The notes beneath the pieces are model-generated. The model had not been told where the DNA came from. It did no database searches and saw nothing but the letters and a program-made list of their open reading frames with translations. The position numbers were made by a program, and so were the translations under genes. DNA of 64,000 bases from an uncultured Acidiferrobacteraceae bacterium (GTDB taxonomy: Bacteria > Pseudomonadota > Gammaproteobacteria > Acidiferrobacterales > SZUA-150), in the NCBI GenBank assembly GCA_913009895.1, contig CAJVXY010000007.1:22901-86900 (forward strand), given 5' to 3'. Shown piece by piece: positions 29,401-38,302 of the stretch; within the stretch, counting starts at the first letter, position 1, and the number at the start of each line of letters is the position of its first letter.

Positions 29401-29902
29401 TCATCACTCCTGCATCTTTGTTTTATTTAAGTGAGTAAATTCCCCTGAGGGTGGTAAATTCCTAGTGGGCATTACTAGTGGTATCAGTTTGTTTATGTTT
29501 TTAGTAATTCGATTATATAAAGACTTGTGTATATCAAAGAATTAAGATTCTAAAAAATTTAAATTTTATATATAAAGTAAATTTATAATTTACATTACAA
29601 ATAAAATCGGTGTTTCAAGATCCTTTGTCAACGCCGGCGCCTAAAGTAGCACAACTTTATACTGAAATGGTAGGGTCAAATGCACTTTTCGTCGGTTATA
29701 TTTCACTTTTTTTCAAAAAAAAGTCTTTACAGAGTTTAGAATCGAGGTGTAGGCAGGTTTCGGTCAGAAATATTAACGAGTAATGTACAAAATTTAATGT
29801 AAATTCATGAAGTGGGTTGCCTGGATTATTTGGAAACTGTCTATATTATAATTAGTCCAGATTAGCTCAGAAATCATTTTGGGGAAATAAGAAGATAGTG
29901 AT
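29401..29902. other. AT-rich 502-base intergenic region between divergent genes
   Basis: Lies between hu (-) and the Aas-like gene (+) and must hold both promoters. The sequence is strongly AT-rich around 29500-29620 and has a duplicated TAGTGG (29464 and 29477). No ORF, tRNA or confident promoter was found. Such AT-rich DNA could bind nucleoid proteins, including the adjacent HU itself (inference). Confidence 0.5.
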
Positions 29903-31681
29903 ATGGCTGTGACATGGTTTAAGTGGATGGTTCGTCAAATCTTCAGGGTACTGTATCGCGTTGAAATCAAGGGAATGGCACATTATCGTGCTGCCGGTGA
30001 TCGTGTACTCATTATAGCGAATCATACTTCCTTCCTTGATGGTCTTTTTATGACCCTGTTTTTGCCTGACCGACTGGGTTTTGTGATTAATACCTATATT
30101 GCCCGGCTCTGGTGGGTGAAGCCTTTTTTGCGGTTCGTGGATATATTTGTACTTGACCATACCCGCCCCATGGCGATACGAACCGTGATCGATTATGTGC
30201 GTAGCGGTAAACGAGCGGTCATTTTTCCAGAAGGCCGAATCACGTTAACCGGTTCATTGATGAAGGTTTACCAGGGCAGTGGTCTGGCCGCCGATCGATG
30301 CCAGGCGGTCATCCTGCCAATTCGAATCGATGGGGCACAATATACGCCGCTCTCGCGACTGGAAGACCAGGTTCGGATTCGCTGGTTCCCCAGGATACGC
30401 ATGACAATTATGCCGCCGCAGTCCCTGCAGTTGCCTGACGATATGAAAGGTCGCGCCAGGCGCGCCCGTGCCACATTATTTTTATCCGATTTAATGTCCG
30501 ATATGGTATTCAGGACATCCCTCACCATCCGGTCCCTCAATGAGGCCATGCTGGTAGCCCGTGAAGTCCATGGCAAGAACCATATTATTCTGGATGATAT
30601 TCATCGTCGCACCCTGGATTACGATACTTTTCTCGGCATAGTCTGGTCCTGGTCAGGAACAGTAAAAGCCCAGAAATTAGCACGTGCCGGGCTACTCACA
30701 GGCAACAGTATCTCAGCTGCTATCATTTTTTATGGATTGCAATGGACAAACACAACACCCGTACTAATCGATATTAATCTGGATGCGAGAAAAATAAAAA
30801 AAATGTTAATCAGTTCGGGGGTGACAACCGTTTACACATCCCTGAGCATAATGAAGACACTCCGTCGCGAACACCTTATCGAACAACTGGCTGATACATT
30901 GAAGGTTATTGATGTTGACCAGGAAATTCAAAAACTGATCCAGGATCCACCGTCAAAATTATCAACCCGACTGAAGGTTTTCAGCGCCCGAATTAAATTG
31001 AACGAAAAAACTCCAAATTCACCTGCGGCAATTTTATATGCCAGGGACGAGGCAGGTGAATTTCATGAACGAATTTACAGCCACGAAAACTTGTTGGTAG
31101 CACGGCAACAATTTGTAACCAGGTTCGATTTTAATTCTACAGATGTCATGTTTTGTGCCTGGCAGCCATATCACATTAATGGATTATTGATGGGCCTGGT
31201 TTTGCCTGTCCTCTCTGGCATTAAATCCTATTGTTACCCGGTGCCGGAACGATATCGTATTGCATCAGAGCTGATTTATGATGCTGGCACCACATTGCTG
31301 GCAGCACCAGAATCCTGTTTTGCCGGTTATGAAAAATATGCCCATGCCTACGATATGTATCACGTGCGTTATGCGTTTTTATTTGACGCGAGTTCAGTTG
31401 AGTTATTAAAAAAAATCTACCGGCGATTCGGCGTCAGGATTTTGCAGGGTCATGCCGATGCATTCAATGGCCTGATAGTTTCAATTAACACACCAATCGA
31501 AAACAAGTGGGGCTCGCTGGGCAAACCACTTCCAGGTATAACCTTGTCCAGTACCGGGCAGGGCAGTAATAATGACTATCTTTTAAGCAGTGACTCTGTG
31601 CCAGTCAATATCAGGGAGGACCCGGGTATTCCTGTTAAAAATATTTCGATAGATGACGATGGTTACCTGGTCCCGCGTTAA
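29903..31681 (+). CDS. Aas-like protein: PlsC acyltransferase fused to a degenerate, truncated acyl-ACP-synthetase-like domain
   Basis: 592 residues. Residues 1-200 form a PlsC-type acyltransferase with catalytic HTSFLD (residue 41-46) and FPEGRITLTGSLMK (108-121), both close to E. coli Aas. The rest aligns with the adenylation half of Aas but has lost its key motifs: where Aas has the P-loop-like LFTSGSEGHPKG, this has ILYARDEAGEFHER (about residue 377); where Aas has GYGVTE, it has GHADAF (about 516). It ends soon after, lacking the GWYDTGD region and C-terminal subdomain. Probably an active membrane lysophospholipid acyltransferase with a non-catalytic partner domain. No frameshift is seen. 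Confidence 0.82.
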   Translation: MAVTWFKWMVRQIFRVLYRVEIKGMAHYRAAGDRVLIIANHTSFLDGLFMTLFLPDRLGFVINTYIARLWWVKPFLRFVDIFVLDHTRPMAIRTVIDYVRSGKRAVIFPEGRITLTGSLMKVYQGSGLAADRCQAVILPIRIDGAQYTPLSRLEDQVRIRWFPRIRMTIMPPQSLQLPDDMKGRARRARATLFLSDLMSDMVFRTSLTIRSLNEAMLVAREVHGKNHIILDDIHRRTLDYDTFLGIVWSWSGTVKAQKLARAGLLTGNSISAAIIFYGLQWTNTTPVLIDINLDARKIKKMLISSGVTTVYTSLSIMKTLRREHLIEQLADTLKVIDVDQEIQKLIQDPPSKLSTRLKVFSARIKLNEKTPNSPAAILYARDEAGEFHERIYSHENLLVARQQFVTRFDFNSTDVMFCAWQPYHINGLLMGLVLPVLSGIKSYCYPVPERYRIASELIYDAGTTLLAAPESCFAGYEKYAHAYDMYHVRYAFLFDASSVELLKKIYRRFGVRILQGHADAFNGLIVSINTPIENKWGSLGKPLPGITLSSTGQGSNNDYLLSSDSVPVNIREDPGIPVKNISIDDDGYLVPR

Positions 31682-31724
31682 GATAATTTTTATTGCAATG
31701 TTAATAGTCGTTTAAAATTAAATC

Positions 31725-33011
31725 ATGAACAGAAGATCGTTTGTCGCGCTACTGGCCGGTGCCGGTGTATTAGCCGGTGCCTATGCCCTGATCCGACCCC
31801 GGGGCGGGTTTATTAACCCCTGTCTGCAGACACCCATGCCAGACGCCCTTGGCCAACATGAAATCGTACAGGCCGCCTGGCAAGGCATCGATATAAAACA
31901 GTTCTGGGATGTCCATGTCCACCTTGTTGGTCTCGGTCACGGCAATACCGGTGCCCGGGTCAACCCGGATATGCAAAGTCCTGATCATCCATTGCAATAT
32001 GTGCAATATCAATTTTATTTGAACGCATCCTGCGCGCAAAACGCAAAAAATATTGATGCCGAGTATGTGCGACAGCTAAGACGATTACACGAAGGCCTCC
32101 TTAAATCTTTTGAAAATTCCTCTGCTAATACGATGGCCAAATTACCTGGTAAACCAGGCGCGGCCAAGTTGATGTTGTTGGCCTTTGACCAGGTATACGA
32201 TGAGGCAGGGTACAAACAGCCTGACGCCAGCGCCTTTTACATACCAAACGAGTATGCTCAATCCGTGACCAGGTCTTACCCAGATCAATTCGAATGGATT
32301 GCATCGGTTCATCCCTATCGCAAAGATGCCCTGGAACAATTACAGTGGTCAGTCAGTCGTGGTGCCCGGGCAATCAAATGGTTGCCCTCGGCCATGGGGA
32401 TTAATCCTGGTTCACCATTGTGTGATGCTTTTTACGAGGCATTGGCCAGGTTCAATTTACCATTATTAGTCCATGCCGGTAGTGAGATAGCTGTGTCCGG
32501 TCCTGGCGGCCAGGATTTAGGTAATCCGCTGCTCCTGAGAAGACCCCTGGAACGAGGTGTGAGAGTCATTGTTGCCCACAGCGCGTCATCCGGTGAAGGT
32601 GTTGATCTTGACCGGGGTAGCAACGGGGAGATGAAAACGAATTTTGAGTTATTTGCCCGGTTGATGGACGACAGTAATTACCAAAAGAATTTATTTGGTG
32701 AAATATCTGCCATCACCCAGGTAAATCGGGTTGGCCTGCCCCTGGAAACTATACTCAAAAAAGAAAGTTGGCGGGGTCGAATTCTTAACGGCAGTGATTA
32801 CCCCTTGCCTGCCATTTTGCCTTTATTTTCTCTCGAATGGTTACAGCTTAAAGACTACATATCTGCCAGCGAAGCCAGTGTCCTGGCAGATATTCGACTT
32901 TATAACCCGTTATTATTTGATTTTGTGTTGAAAAGGACCATACGTTTCCAGGGGCTCAGGCTGGCCACTGAAATCTTTCACACCAGGCGTTTTTTTATTG
33001 CCGCAAGTTGA
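31725..33011 (+). CDS. Exported amidohydrolase-family metal-dependent hydrolase
   Basis: 428 residues. The N terminus MNRRSFVALLAGAGVLAGAYALIRPRGG looks like a Tat or uncleaved membrane-anchoring signal. The TIM-barrel hydrolase core is marked by WDVHVHL (metal-binding HxH, about residue 65), GARAIKWLPSAMGINPGSP, LPLLVHAGSE, VIVAHSASSGEG and ILNGSDYPLPA. Substrate unknown; these families hydrolyse or decarboxylate small molecules. It follows the Aas-like gene by about 43 bases on the same strand and may be co-transcribed. Confidence 0.85.
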   Translation: MNRRSFVALLAGAGVLAGAYALIRPRGGFINPCLQTPMPDALGQHEIVQAAWQGIDIKQFWDVHVHLVGLGHGNTGARVNPDMQSPDHPLQYVQYQFYLNASCAQNAKNIDAEYVRQLRRLHEGLLKSFENSSANTMAKLPGKPGAAKLMLLAFDQVYDEAGYKQPDASAFYIPNEYAQSVTRSYPDQFEWIASVHPYRKDALEQLQWSVSRGARAIKWLPSAMGINPGSPLCDAFYEALARFNLPLLVHAGSEIAVSGPGGQDLGNPLLLRRPLERGVRVIVAHSASSGEGVDLDRGSNGEMKTNFELFARLMDDSNYQKNLFGEISAITQVNRVGLPLETILKKESWRGRILNGSDYPLPAILPLFSLEWLQLKDYISASEASVLADIRLYNPLLFDFVLKRTIRFQGLRLATEIFHTRRFFIAAS

Positions 33012-33212
33012 ATAATTGTGAATCGTCATGTCACGCTGCATGGTTATTGGGTTGTAGATCGTCTATTTGCCCACAATAATTCCGATTTAATACTGTTTCC
33101 TGTTGCCAGCAAGGCTATAATCCGGTCAAATTTTTAGACCTGTTTTTAGACTTGGCGCTGGTTATGAGCCCTTGGTTTTTACCGGAATCTTAACCAGTTG
33201 GAGATTTTTTAT

Positions 33213-33479
33213 ATGCCGATTTACGAATACCGTTGTCAAAGTTGTGGCCATGAATTTGAGTCTATGCAAAAAATGAGTGAGCCACGGCTCACCGATTGTC
33301 CTGAGTGTGGCAAGGCCGAACTCAAAAAAATGGTATCGGCAGCTGGCTTCAAACTTAAAGGGACTGGCTGGTATGAGACCGATTTTAAAAATTCTGGCAA
33401 AGCCGGTAAAAAAGAAACCAGCGCCAAACCTGCTGAAAAAAAGGCAGCGCCAAAAAAATCCAGCGGCGATGCCCATTAA
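33213..33479 (+). CDS. FmdB-type zinc-ribbon protein
   Basis: 88 residues starting at the ATG at 33213 (the track start at 33198 adds MEIFY). MPIYEYRCQSCGHEFESMQKMSEPRLTDCPECGKAELKKMVSAAGFKLKGTGWYETDF is the family signature, with zinc pairs CxxC twice. The tail is Lys/Ala-rich and low complexity. FmdB, DUF502 and aspS stand together in many Proteobacteria, as here. Confidence 0.93.
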   Translation: MPIYEYRCQSCGHEFESMQKMSEPRLTDCPECGKAELKKMVSAAGFKLKGTGWYETDFKNSGKAGKKETSAKPAEKKAAPKKSSGDAH

Positions 33480-33512
33480 TATTTTAACTATTTCGAGTCA
33501 GGGAGCCTGCCC

Positions 33513-34145
33513 ATGCGTCGATATTTGATCGCAGGACTGCTTGTCTGGGTGCCGTTGGGAGTAACCTTTTTCATCATTAAGTACCTGGTGGATTTGCTGG
33601 ATCAGACCCTGTTATTGTTACCCCTTGCCTATCGACCAGAAACCCTCACGGGTTTTCATATCCCTGGTCTGGGCGTAATCCTGACCGTGATCGTGCTGCT
33701 GGTCACAGGCATGGTGGCTGCCAATTTATTTGGCCGCACACTAGTGAATATCTGGGAAAGCCTGCTGGCACGGATTCCCCTGGTGCGATCAATTTATTCC
33801 GGGGTCAAACAAATAATGGCCACCTTGTTTTCAGATTCCAGCAAATCTTTCAAGGAAGTGGTGATGGTCGAGTACCCGCGTCGTGGCGCCTGGACTCTGG
33901 CTTTTGTCACGGGGGCAGGCTGGCAGCCAGCCAAAGCGCTGGTAAATGAAGATTTAGTGAATATTTATGTGCCAACCACGCCGAATCCTACCTCGGGATT
34001 CTTTCTTATGGTGCCCCGTAAGGATATTATGGCGCTCGACTTATCGATTGATGATGGTCTAAAGATGATATTATCTTTGGGGTTGATCGAGCCACCCGTT
34101 GCAATGGGTCAAGTGGTAACAACTGACAATAAGCCAGCCGATTAA
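33513..34145 (+). CDS. DUF502 family membrane protein
   Basis: 210 residues with two N-terminal membrane helices (YLIAGLLVWVPLGVTFFIIKYLVDLL and GLGVILTVIVLLVTGMVAANLF), then a soluble region with IPLVRSIYSGVKQIMATLFSDSSKSFKEVVMVEYPRRGAWTLAFVTG and NIYVPTTPNPTSGFFLMVPRKDI, the hallmark segments of DUF502. Molecular function unknown. Located between fmdB and aspS, its conserved place. Confidence 0.92.
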   Translation: MRRYLIAGLLVWVPLGVTFFIIKYLVDLLDQTLLLLPLAYRPETLTGFHIPGLGVILTVIVLLVTGMVAANLFGRTLVNIWESLLARIPLVRSIYSGVKQIMATLFSDSSKSFKEVVMVEYPRRGAWTLAFVTGAGWQPAKALVNEDLVNIYVPTTPNPTSGFFLMVPRKDIMALDLSIDDGLKMILSLGLIEPPVAMGQVVTTDNKPAD

Positions 34146-34184
34146 TATTAGATGGGTTTTCCCTCGCAGATTACTTCAAATACT

Positions 34185-34330
34185 GTCATTCCGGCAAACG
34201 ACTGCAGGGACGCAGGAGGTAGAGCGACGCAGGAAGCCAAAGCCGAAGCCGGAATCCATGTTGGAGCGGAGTGTCGTAATAAAGGTGGATGCAATTTTTT
34301 GAAATGGATACCGGCATACGCCGGTATGAC
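34185..34330. repeat. Inverted-repeat intergenic element upstream of aspS
   Basis: 146-base element with outer arms GTCATTCCGGC (34185) and GCCGGTATGAC (34320-34330), and inner arms GCCGGAATCCA (34248) and TGGATACCGGC (34305), each one mismatch from perfect pairing. This nested layout is typical of short dispersed repeats seen in many Proteobacteria. Between the arms lies GAGCGACGCAGGA...AAAGCCGAAGCCGG, which is also in the element after ssb (22475 on), linking the two. Confidence 0.75.
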
Positions 34331-34395
34331 AAACAAAGTAAGTGTCCTGTCGGATTGTTACCGAGCAATTTAATTTTTAGAGAGTGAATCATAGA

Positions 34396-36186
34396 ATGAC
34401 GGAAATAACCGGCATGCGTAGCCATTTTTGTGGCCAGGTTAACGAAGACCTGGTGGATGAGACGATTACAGTCTGTGGTTGGGTGGATACCCGGCGCGAT
34501 CATGGTGGTGTGATTTTTATTGACATGCGTGACCGTGAAGGTTTGTTGCAGGTTGTTTTTGATCCCGATAGCCCTGAAACATTTAAAATCGCTGAACAGG
34601 TGCGCAATGAATTTGTCCTGCAGGTTGAAGGCAAGGTCAGGCGCCGACCGGAAGGCACGACCAATAGCCAGCTAAAAACCGGCATGGTGGAAGTCCTTGC
34701 CAAAAAAGTAGAGGTGTTAAACCGGTCAGAGCCTATTCCATTCCAGCTTGATGATACCGAGATCAGTGAGTCCGTACGTTTGAATTATCGATTTCTGGAT
34801 TTACGTCGCCAGTTTATGCATAACAATATTCGCCTGCGCCACAAGGTGACACGTTGCATGCGACATTTCCTCGATGATCATGGTTTCATTGATATTGAAA
34901 CACCCATGCTGACGCGCTCAACCCCGGAGGGCGCCCGTGATTACCTGGTGCCAAGCCGGGTTTACGGTGGTCAATTTTTTGCCTTGCCGCAATCACCCCA
35001 GATTTTTAAGCAATTACTCATGATTGCGGGCTTTGAGCGTTATTACCAGATCGCCCGTTGTTTTCGCGATGAAGATTTACGTGCTGACCGGCAACCGGAA
35101 TTTACCCAGCTGGATATCGAACTGGCATTTGTAGATGAAGAAACCATTATGGGTCTCATGGAAAACATGATGCGGACACTCTTTGAGTCGGTCATAGACG
35201 TCAAACTAGTCGATCCTTTTCCGCGCCTGACCTGGCACGATGCCATGTCCCGTTACGGTTCTGACCGGCCTGATTTGCGCAACCCACTGGAATTGGTCGA
35301 GCTTGGCGATGTCATGCAGGACGTGGAATTTAAAGTTTTTGCCGGACCGGCAAAAGACGAAAACGGCCGCGTAGCCGCCTTGCGAGTACCTGGTGGTAAC
35401 GAGCTGTCACGCAAACAGATTGATGAGTATACAAACTATGTAGCGGAATACGGCGCCAGGGGTTTGGCATACATCAAGGTAAATAAAATTGATCAGGGGC
35501 GGGAAGGCCTGCAATCACCGATTCTGAAATTTCTGCCCGATGAAGTCGTGACCACTATTCTTGAACGAACGTTGGCCGCTGACGGTGATTTGATTTTCTT
35601 CGGCGCCGATAAAACCAGCATCGTCAATGATGCCCTGGGTGCGTTACGCGACCAGTTGGGCGCGGACCTGGGCCTGATTGCAGATGGCTGGAAACCCCTG
35701 TGGGTGGTCGATTTCCCCATGTTCGAATATGACGCAACTAACAAACGCTTCAAGGCCCTGCATCATCCTTTTACGGCACCCCAGGAACAAAGCAGTGTTG
35801 ATAAAGAACCGGCCGCGGCCTTGTCCCGTGCCTATGATTTGGTGCTTAATGGTTCAGAATTGGGCGGTGGTTCAATTCGTATTCATCAACCCGACGTACA
35901 GCAAAAAGTATTTGCGGCGTTGGGCATTGAAGATGAGGAAGCCAACGAAAAATTTGGTTTTTTGCTTAAGGCCCTGAAATTTGGCGCACCCCCCCATGGC
36001 GGTATTGCCTTTGGCCTGGATCGCATCGTCGCCATGATGGTGGGCGCGGAATCGATCCGTGATGTAATTGCGTTTCCGAAAACACAAAAAGCATCTTGTT
36101 TGCTCACCAACGCGCCGAGTGTGGTAGATGACAAGCAACTGCGTGAACTCAATATCAAATTGCGCCGCATCCCAACTAACGAATAA
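34396..36186 (+). CDS. aspS: Aspartyl-tRNA synthetase, probably non-discriminating
   Basis: Class IIb synthetase charging tRNA-Asp, 596 residues from the ATG at 34396 (track GTG at 34384 is weaker). Anticodon-binding OB fold ([43 protein letters not shown]), motif 2 ([18 protein letters not shown]) and motif 3 ([14 protein letters not shown]) are intact. The residues equivalent to H31 and G82 of Pseudomonas AspRS are His (RRDHGG) and Gly (RRPEGTT), the pair linked there to also charging tRNA-Asn. If so, Asn-tRNA would be made through GatCAB, not seen in this window. Confidence 0.95.
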   Translation: MTEITGMRSHFCGQVNEDLVDETITVCGWVDTRRDHGGVIFIDMRDREGLLQVVFDPDSPETFKIAEQVRNEFVLQVEGKVRRRPEGTTNSQLKTGMVEVLAKKVEVLNRSEPIPFQLDDTEISESVRLNYRFLDLRRQFMHNNIRLRHKVTRCMRHFLDDHGFIDIETPMLTRSTPEGARDYLVPSRVYGGQFFALPQSPQIFKQLLMIAGFERYYQIARCFRDEDLRADRQPEFTQLDIELAFVDEETIMGLMENMMRTLFESVIDVKLVDPFPRLTWHDAMSRYGSDRPDLRNPLELVELGDVMQDVEFKVFAGPAKDENGRVAALRVPGGNELSRKQIDEYTNYVAEYGARGLAYIKVNKIDQGREGLQSPILKFLPDEVVTTILERTLAADGDLIFFGADKTSIVNDALGALRDQLGADLGLIADGWKPLWVVDFPMFEYDATNKRFKALHHPFTAPQEQSSVDKEPAAALSRAYDLVLNGSELGGGSIRIHQPDVQQKVFAALGIEDEEANEKFGFLLKALKFGAPPHGGIAFGLDRIVAMMVGAESIRDVIAFPKTQKASCLLTNAPSVVDDKQLRELNIKLRRIPTNE

Positions 36187-36209
36187 GGATCAATGCAGCC
36201 CGTATGCAG

Positions 36210-36310
36210 CGCACGAGCCCATGGAAGGGCGAGGGTACAATTCCAGGAAAGGAATCGGTAGAGTCGAGTCAGGAACAGAGACCGAGCAATTATCGAACGT
36301 AATCCGGGGC
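36210..36310. repeat. Hairpin-rich element after aspS, related to the one after ssb
   Basis: GCCC-ATGGAA-GGGC (36217-36230) and ATTCC-AGGAAA-GGAAT (36240-36255) form adjacent hairpins with GGA in the loops. The stretch CGAGCCCATGGAAGGGCGAGGGTA matches the ssb element (CGAGCCCACGGATGGGCGAAGGTA) closely. No terminator T run follows. Confidence 0.6.
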
Positions 36311-36335
36311 TTATATAAGATCTTTTCCGGATTCC

Positions 36336-36362
36336 ATTTTATTTCATCCAGGCTACGTTTAC
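36336..36362 (+). repeat. Left 27-bp direct repeat flanking the propeller gene
   Basis: ATTTTATTTCATCCAGGCTA followed by CGTTTAC. The same 27 bases occur at 38018-38044 with a single G/T difference. The two copies bracket only the propeller lipoprotein gene. Confidence 0.9.
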
Positions 36363-36447
36363 CGGAGTAATCGCGCCATGATTAAACGTGTGCAGATTTT
36401 AATGTAAACACCTGCCAGACTATTCCCGCAGCCCGGTGCCCCTTGCG

Positions 36448-37902
36448 TTATTGCAATAACCCATCCATGCCTATGGCCGCCAGGCGATTGCGGGCAGTGC
36501 CGCCAATAGTGGTGAAGGCCCCGCCGGCATAGACCGTGCTGCCGTCAATGGCCAGGACCCAAACTGCATTATTGGCATCGGGATTCCAGGCGGTGCTCAA
36601 CACGCCATCCGTTCCTATGGCCGCCAGGCGACTGCGGGCAGTACCGCCAATAGCGTTGAAGAACCCGCCGGCATAGACCGTGCTGCCGTCAATGGCCAGG
36701 GCCGAAACCCTACTATTGGCATTGGGATTCCAGGCGGTGCTTAACACGCCATCGGTACCTATGGCCGCTAACCGATTGCGGACAGTGCCGCCAATAGTGG
36801 TGAAGTCCCCCCCGGCATAGACCGTGCTGCCGTCAATGGCCAGGGCAAAAACCTCATTATTGGCATTGGGATTCCAGGCGGTGCTCAACACGCCATCCGT
36901 TCCTATGGCCGCCAGATTATTGCGGGCAGTGCCGCCAATAGCGGTGAAGGCCCCCCCGGCATAGACCGTGCTGCCGTCAATGGCCAGGGCCGAAACCGTA
37001 CTATTGGCATCGGGATTCCAAACGGTGCTCAACACGCCATCGGTACCTATGGCCGCTAACCGATTGCGGACAGTGCCGCCAATCGTGGTGAATGCCCCGC
37101 CGGCATAGACCGTGCTGCCGTCAATGGCCAGGGCCCAAACCCCATCATTGGCATCGGGATTCCAGGTGGTGCTTAACACGCCATCGGCGCCTATGGCCGC
37201 CAGATTATTGCGGACAGTGCCGCCAATAGTGGTGAAGTCCCCCCCGGCATAGACCGTGCTGCCGTCAATGGCCAGGGCCCAAACCGCATTATTGGCATCG
37301 GGATTCCAGGCGGTGCTTAACACGCCATCCGTGCCGATGGCCGCTAACCGATTGCGGACAGTGCCGCCAATAGCGGTGAAGAGCCCGCTGGCATAGACCG
37401 TGCTGCCGTCAATGGCCAGGGCCCAAACCGCATTATTGGCATTGGGATTCCAGGCGCCCAGGGTGCCATCGGCCTGAATGTGGGCCAGCCGATTGCGGGT
37501 TTGGCCAGCCACGATGGTAAAATTGCCACCGATATACCAGCCGCCATTGCCATCGGCAACGGTGGCACGGATGGCGTCATTGACCTCGGGAAAACCGGTG
37601 GCGGTGATGCCGGTGGTCGCATCCAGGGACGCCCCCCGGCCGGTCACATAATGGACGCTGGTGAAACTGCCGCCAATATATGTGGTGCCAGCGCCGTCCC
37701 GGGCGATAGCATTCACGGTTCCATTGGTGCCAATGCGTAGGGCCGAGGGCAGGACGAGTCCGCCACCGCCACCACCATCACCGCCACTACTGCCACCACC
37801 ACCGCAGGCAGCCAGAATAAAGATGAAAAAGAAGAGAAACCAGGCCTGACAGCGCCGGCGGCCTGGGCTTGTAGCATCGAGACAGGTGCGTATGAACATC
37901 AT
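36448..37902 (-). CDS. Lipoprotein with tandem propeller-like repeats
   Basis: 484 residues from the ATG at 37902 (AAGGATTATGAAATG); the track start at 38019 lacks this support. A signal segment (AWFLFFFIFILAAC) ends in a lipobox, followed by a glycine-rich linker. The mature part has two diverged and seven near-identical 48-residue units of the form WNPDANNxVWALAIDGSTVYAGGxFTTIGGTVRNRLAAIGTDGVLSTA. Each looks like one blade of a beta-propeller, similar to delta-60/DUF5122 repeats (family from memory). The last unit stops early at GMDGLLQ. Function unknown; surface or periplasmic display is likely. Confidence 0.82.
   Translation of the reverse strand: MMFIRTCLDATSPGRRRCQAWFLFFFIFILAACGGGGSSGGDGGGGGGLVLPSALRIGTNGTVNAIARDGAGTTYIGGSFTSVHYVTGRGASLDATTGITATGFPEVNDAIRATVADGNGGWYIGGNFTIVAGQTRNRLAHIQADGTLGAWNPNANNAVWALAIDGSTVYASGLFTAIGGTVRNRLAAIGTDGVLSTAWNPDANNAVWALAIDGSTVYAGGDFTTIGGTVRNNLAAIGADGVLSTTWNPDANDGVWALAIDGSTVYAGGAFTTIGGTVRNRLAAIGTDGVLSTVWNPDANSTVSALAIDGSTVYAGGAFTAIGGTARNNLAAIGTDGVLSTAWNPNANNEVFALAIDGSTVYAGGDFTTIGGTVRNRLAAIGTDGVLSTAWNPNANSRVSALAIDGSTVYAGGFFNAIGGTARSRLAAIGTDGVLSTAWNPDANNAVWVLAIDGSTVYAGGAFTTIGGTARNRLAAIGMDGLLQ
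36473..37490. repeat. Tandem 144-bp repeat array inside the propeller gene
   Basis: About seven units of 144 bases are near identical even at silent positions. The plus strand repeatedly shows GCATAGACCGTGCTGCCGTC and CAATGGCCAGGG. Such uniformity points to recent expansion or gene conversion and makes copy number likely to vary between strains. Confidence 0.9.
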
Positions 37903-38302
37903 TTCATAATCCTTCGCGGGATAAATGGGGTTAGTCGTATTTGCAAAGACAAAGACTAGGAAATGATTGAGGTTATTGCAATAGAGCGCTGGTGAAATCA
38001 GGTGAATTACACCGCACATTTTATTTCATCCAGTCTACGTTTACTGTGATGACCGCATAAAAAAAAGAATATTGTGGTTGCCAATGCGTATAAAGTGCTG
38101 CCCCAGCGGCAATACTATTACAAACTTGGCGTGAATTTGAACAAAGAGCATGCTTTTGTCCTTGAAATGACAGTCGAAACAGGGGTAACGTTAAATCTAC
38201 AGGAACATGAAACGGTGCAGTCAATGCAGGGTGAGCAGCCGCTTCCGGCGTCCCTGCCTGACTGAGAGCGAGATTACTAAATTAGGGGTTATATAGACCG
38301 AG
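37903..38302. other. Intergenic region between the propeller gene and nadA
   Basis: Holds GGTTATTGCAATA at 37971-37983, an inverted copy of TATTGCAATAACC at 36449-36461, and the right 27-bp direct repeat. A 63-codon plus-strand frame from a GTG at 38074 is present, but it has no Shine-Dalgarno or recognisable product, so it is not called. The nadA promoter must lie before 38303. Confidence 0.5.
38018..38044 (+). repeat. Right 27-bp direct repeat flanking the propeller gene
   Basis: ATTTTATTTCATCCAGTCTA followed by CGTTTAC, 26 of 27 identical to 36336-36362 and 1682 bases away in the same orientation. Confidence 0.9.

Noticed and set aside
36473-37490. Regular repeats reminiscent of a CRISPR array
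   Set aside because: Units are 144 bp without unique spacers and are in frame with a lipoprotein ORF; they encode propeller-like blades.
38074-38265. 63-codon GTG-started plus-strand ORF before nadA
   Set aside because: No Shine-Dalgarno, no recognisable family and an equally long frame on the other strand; may be a remnant but cannot be supported.
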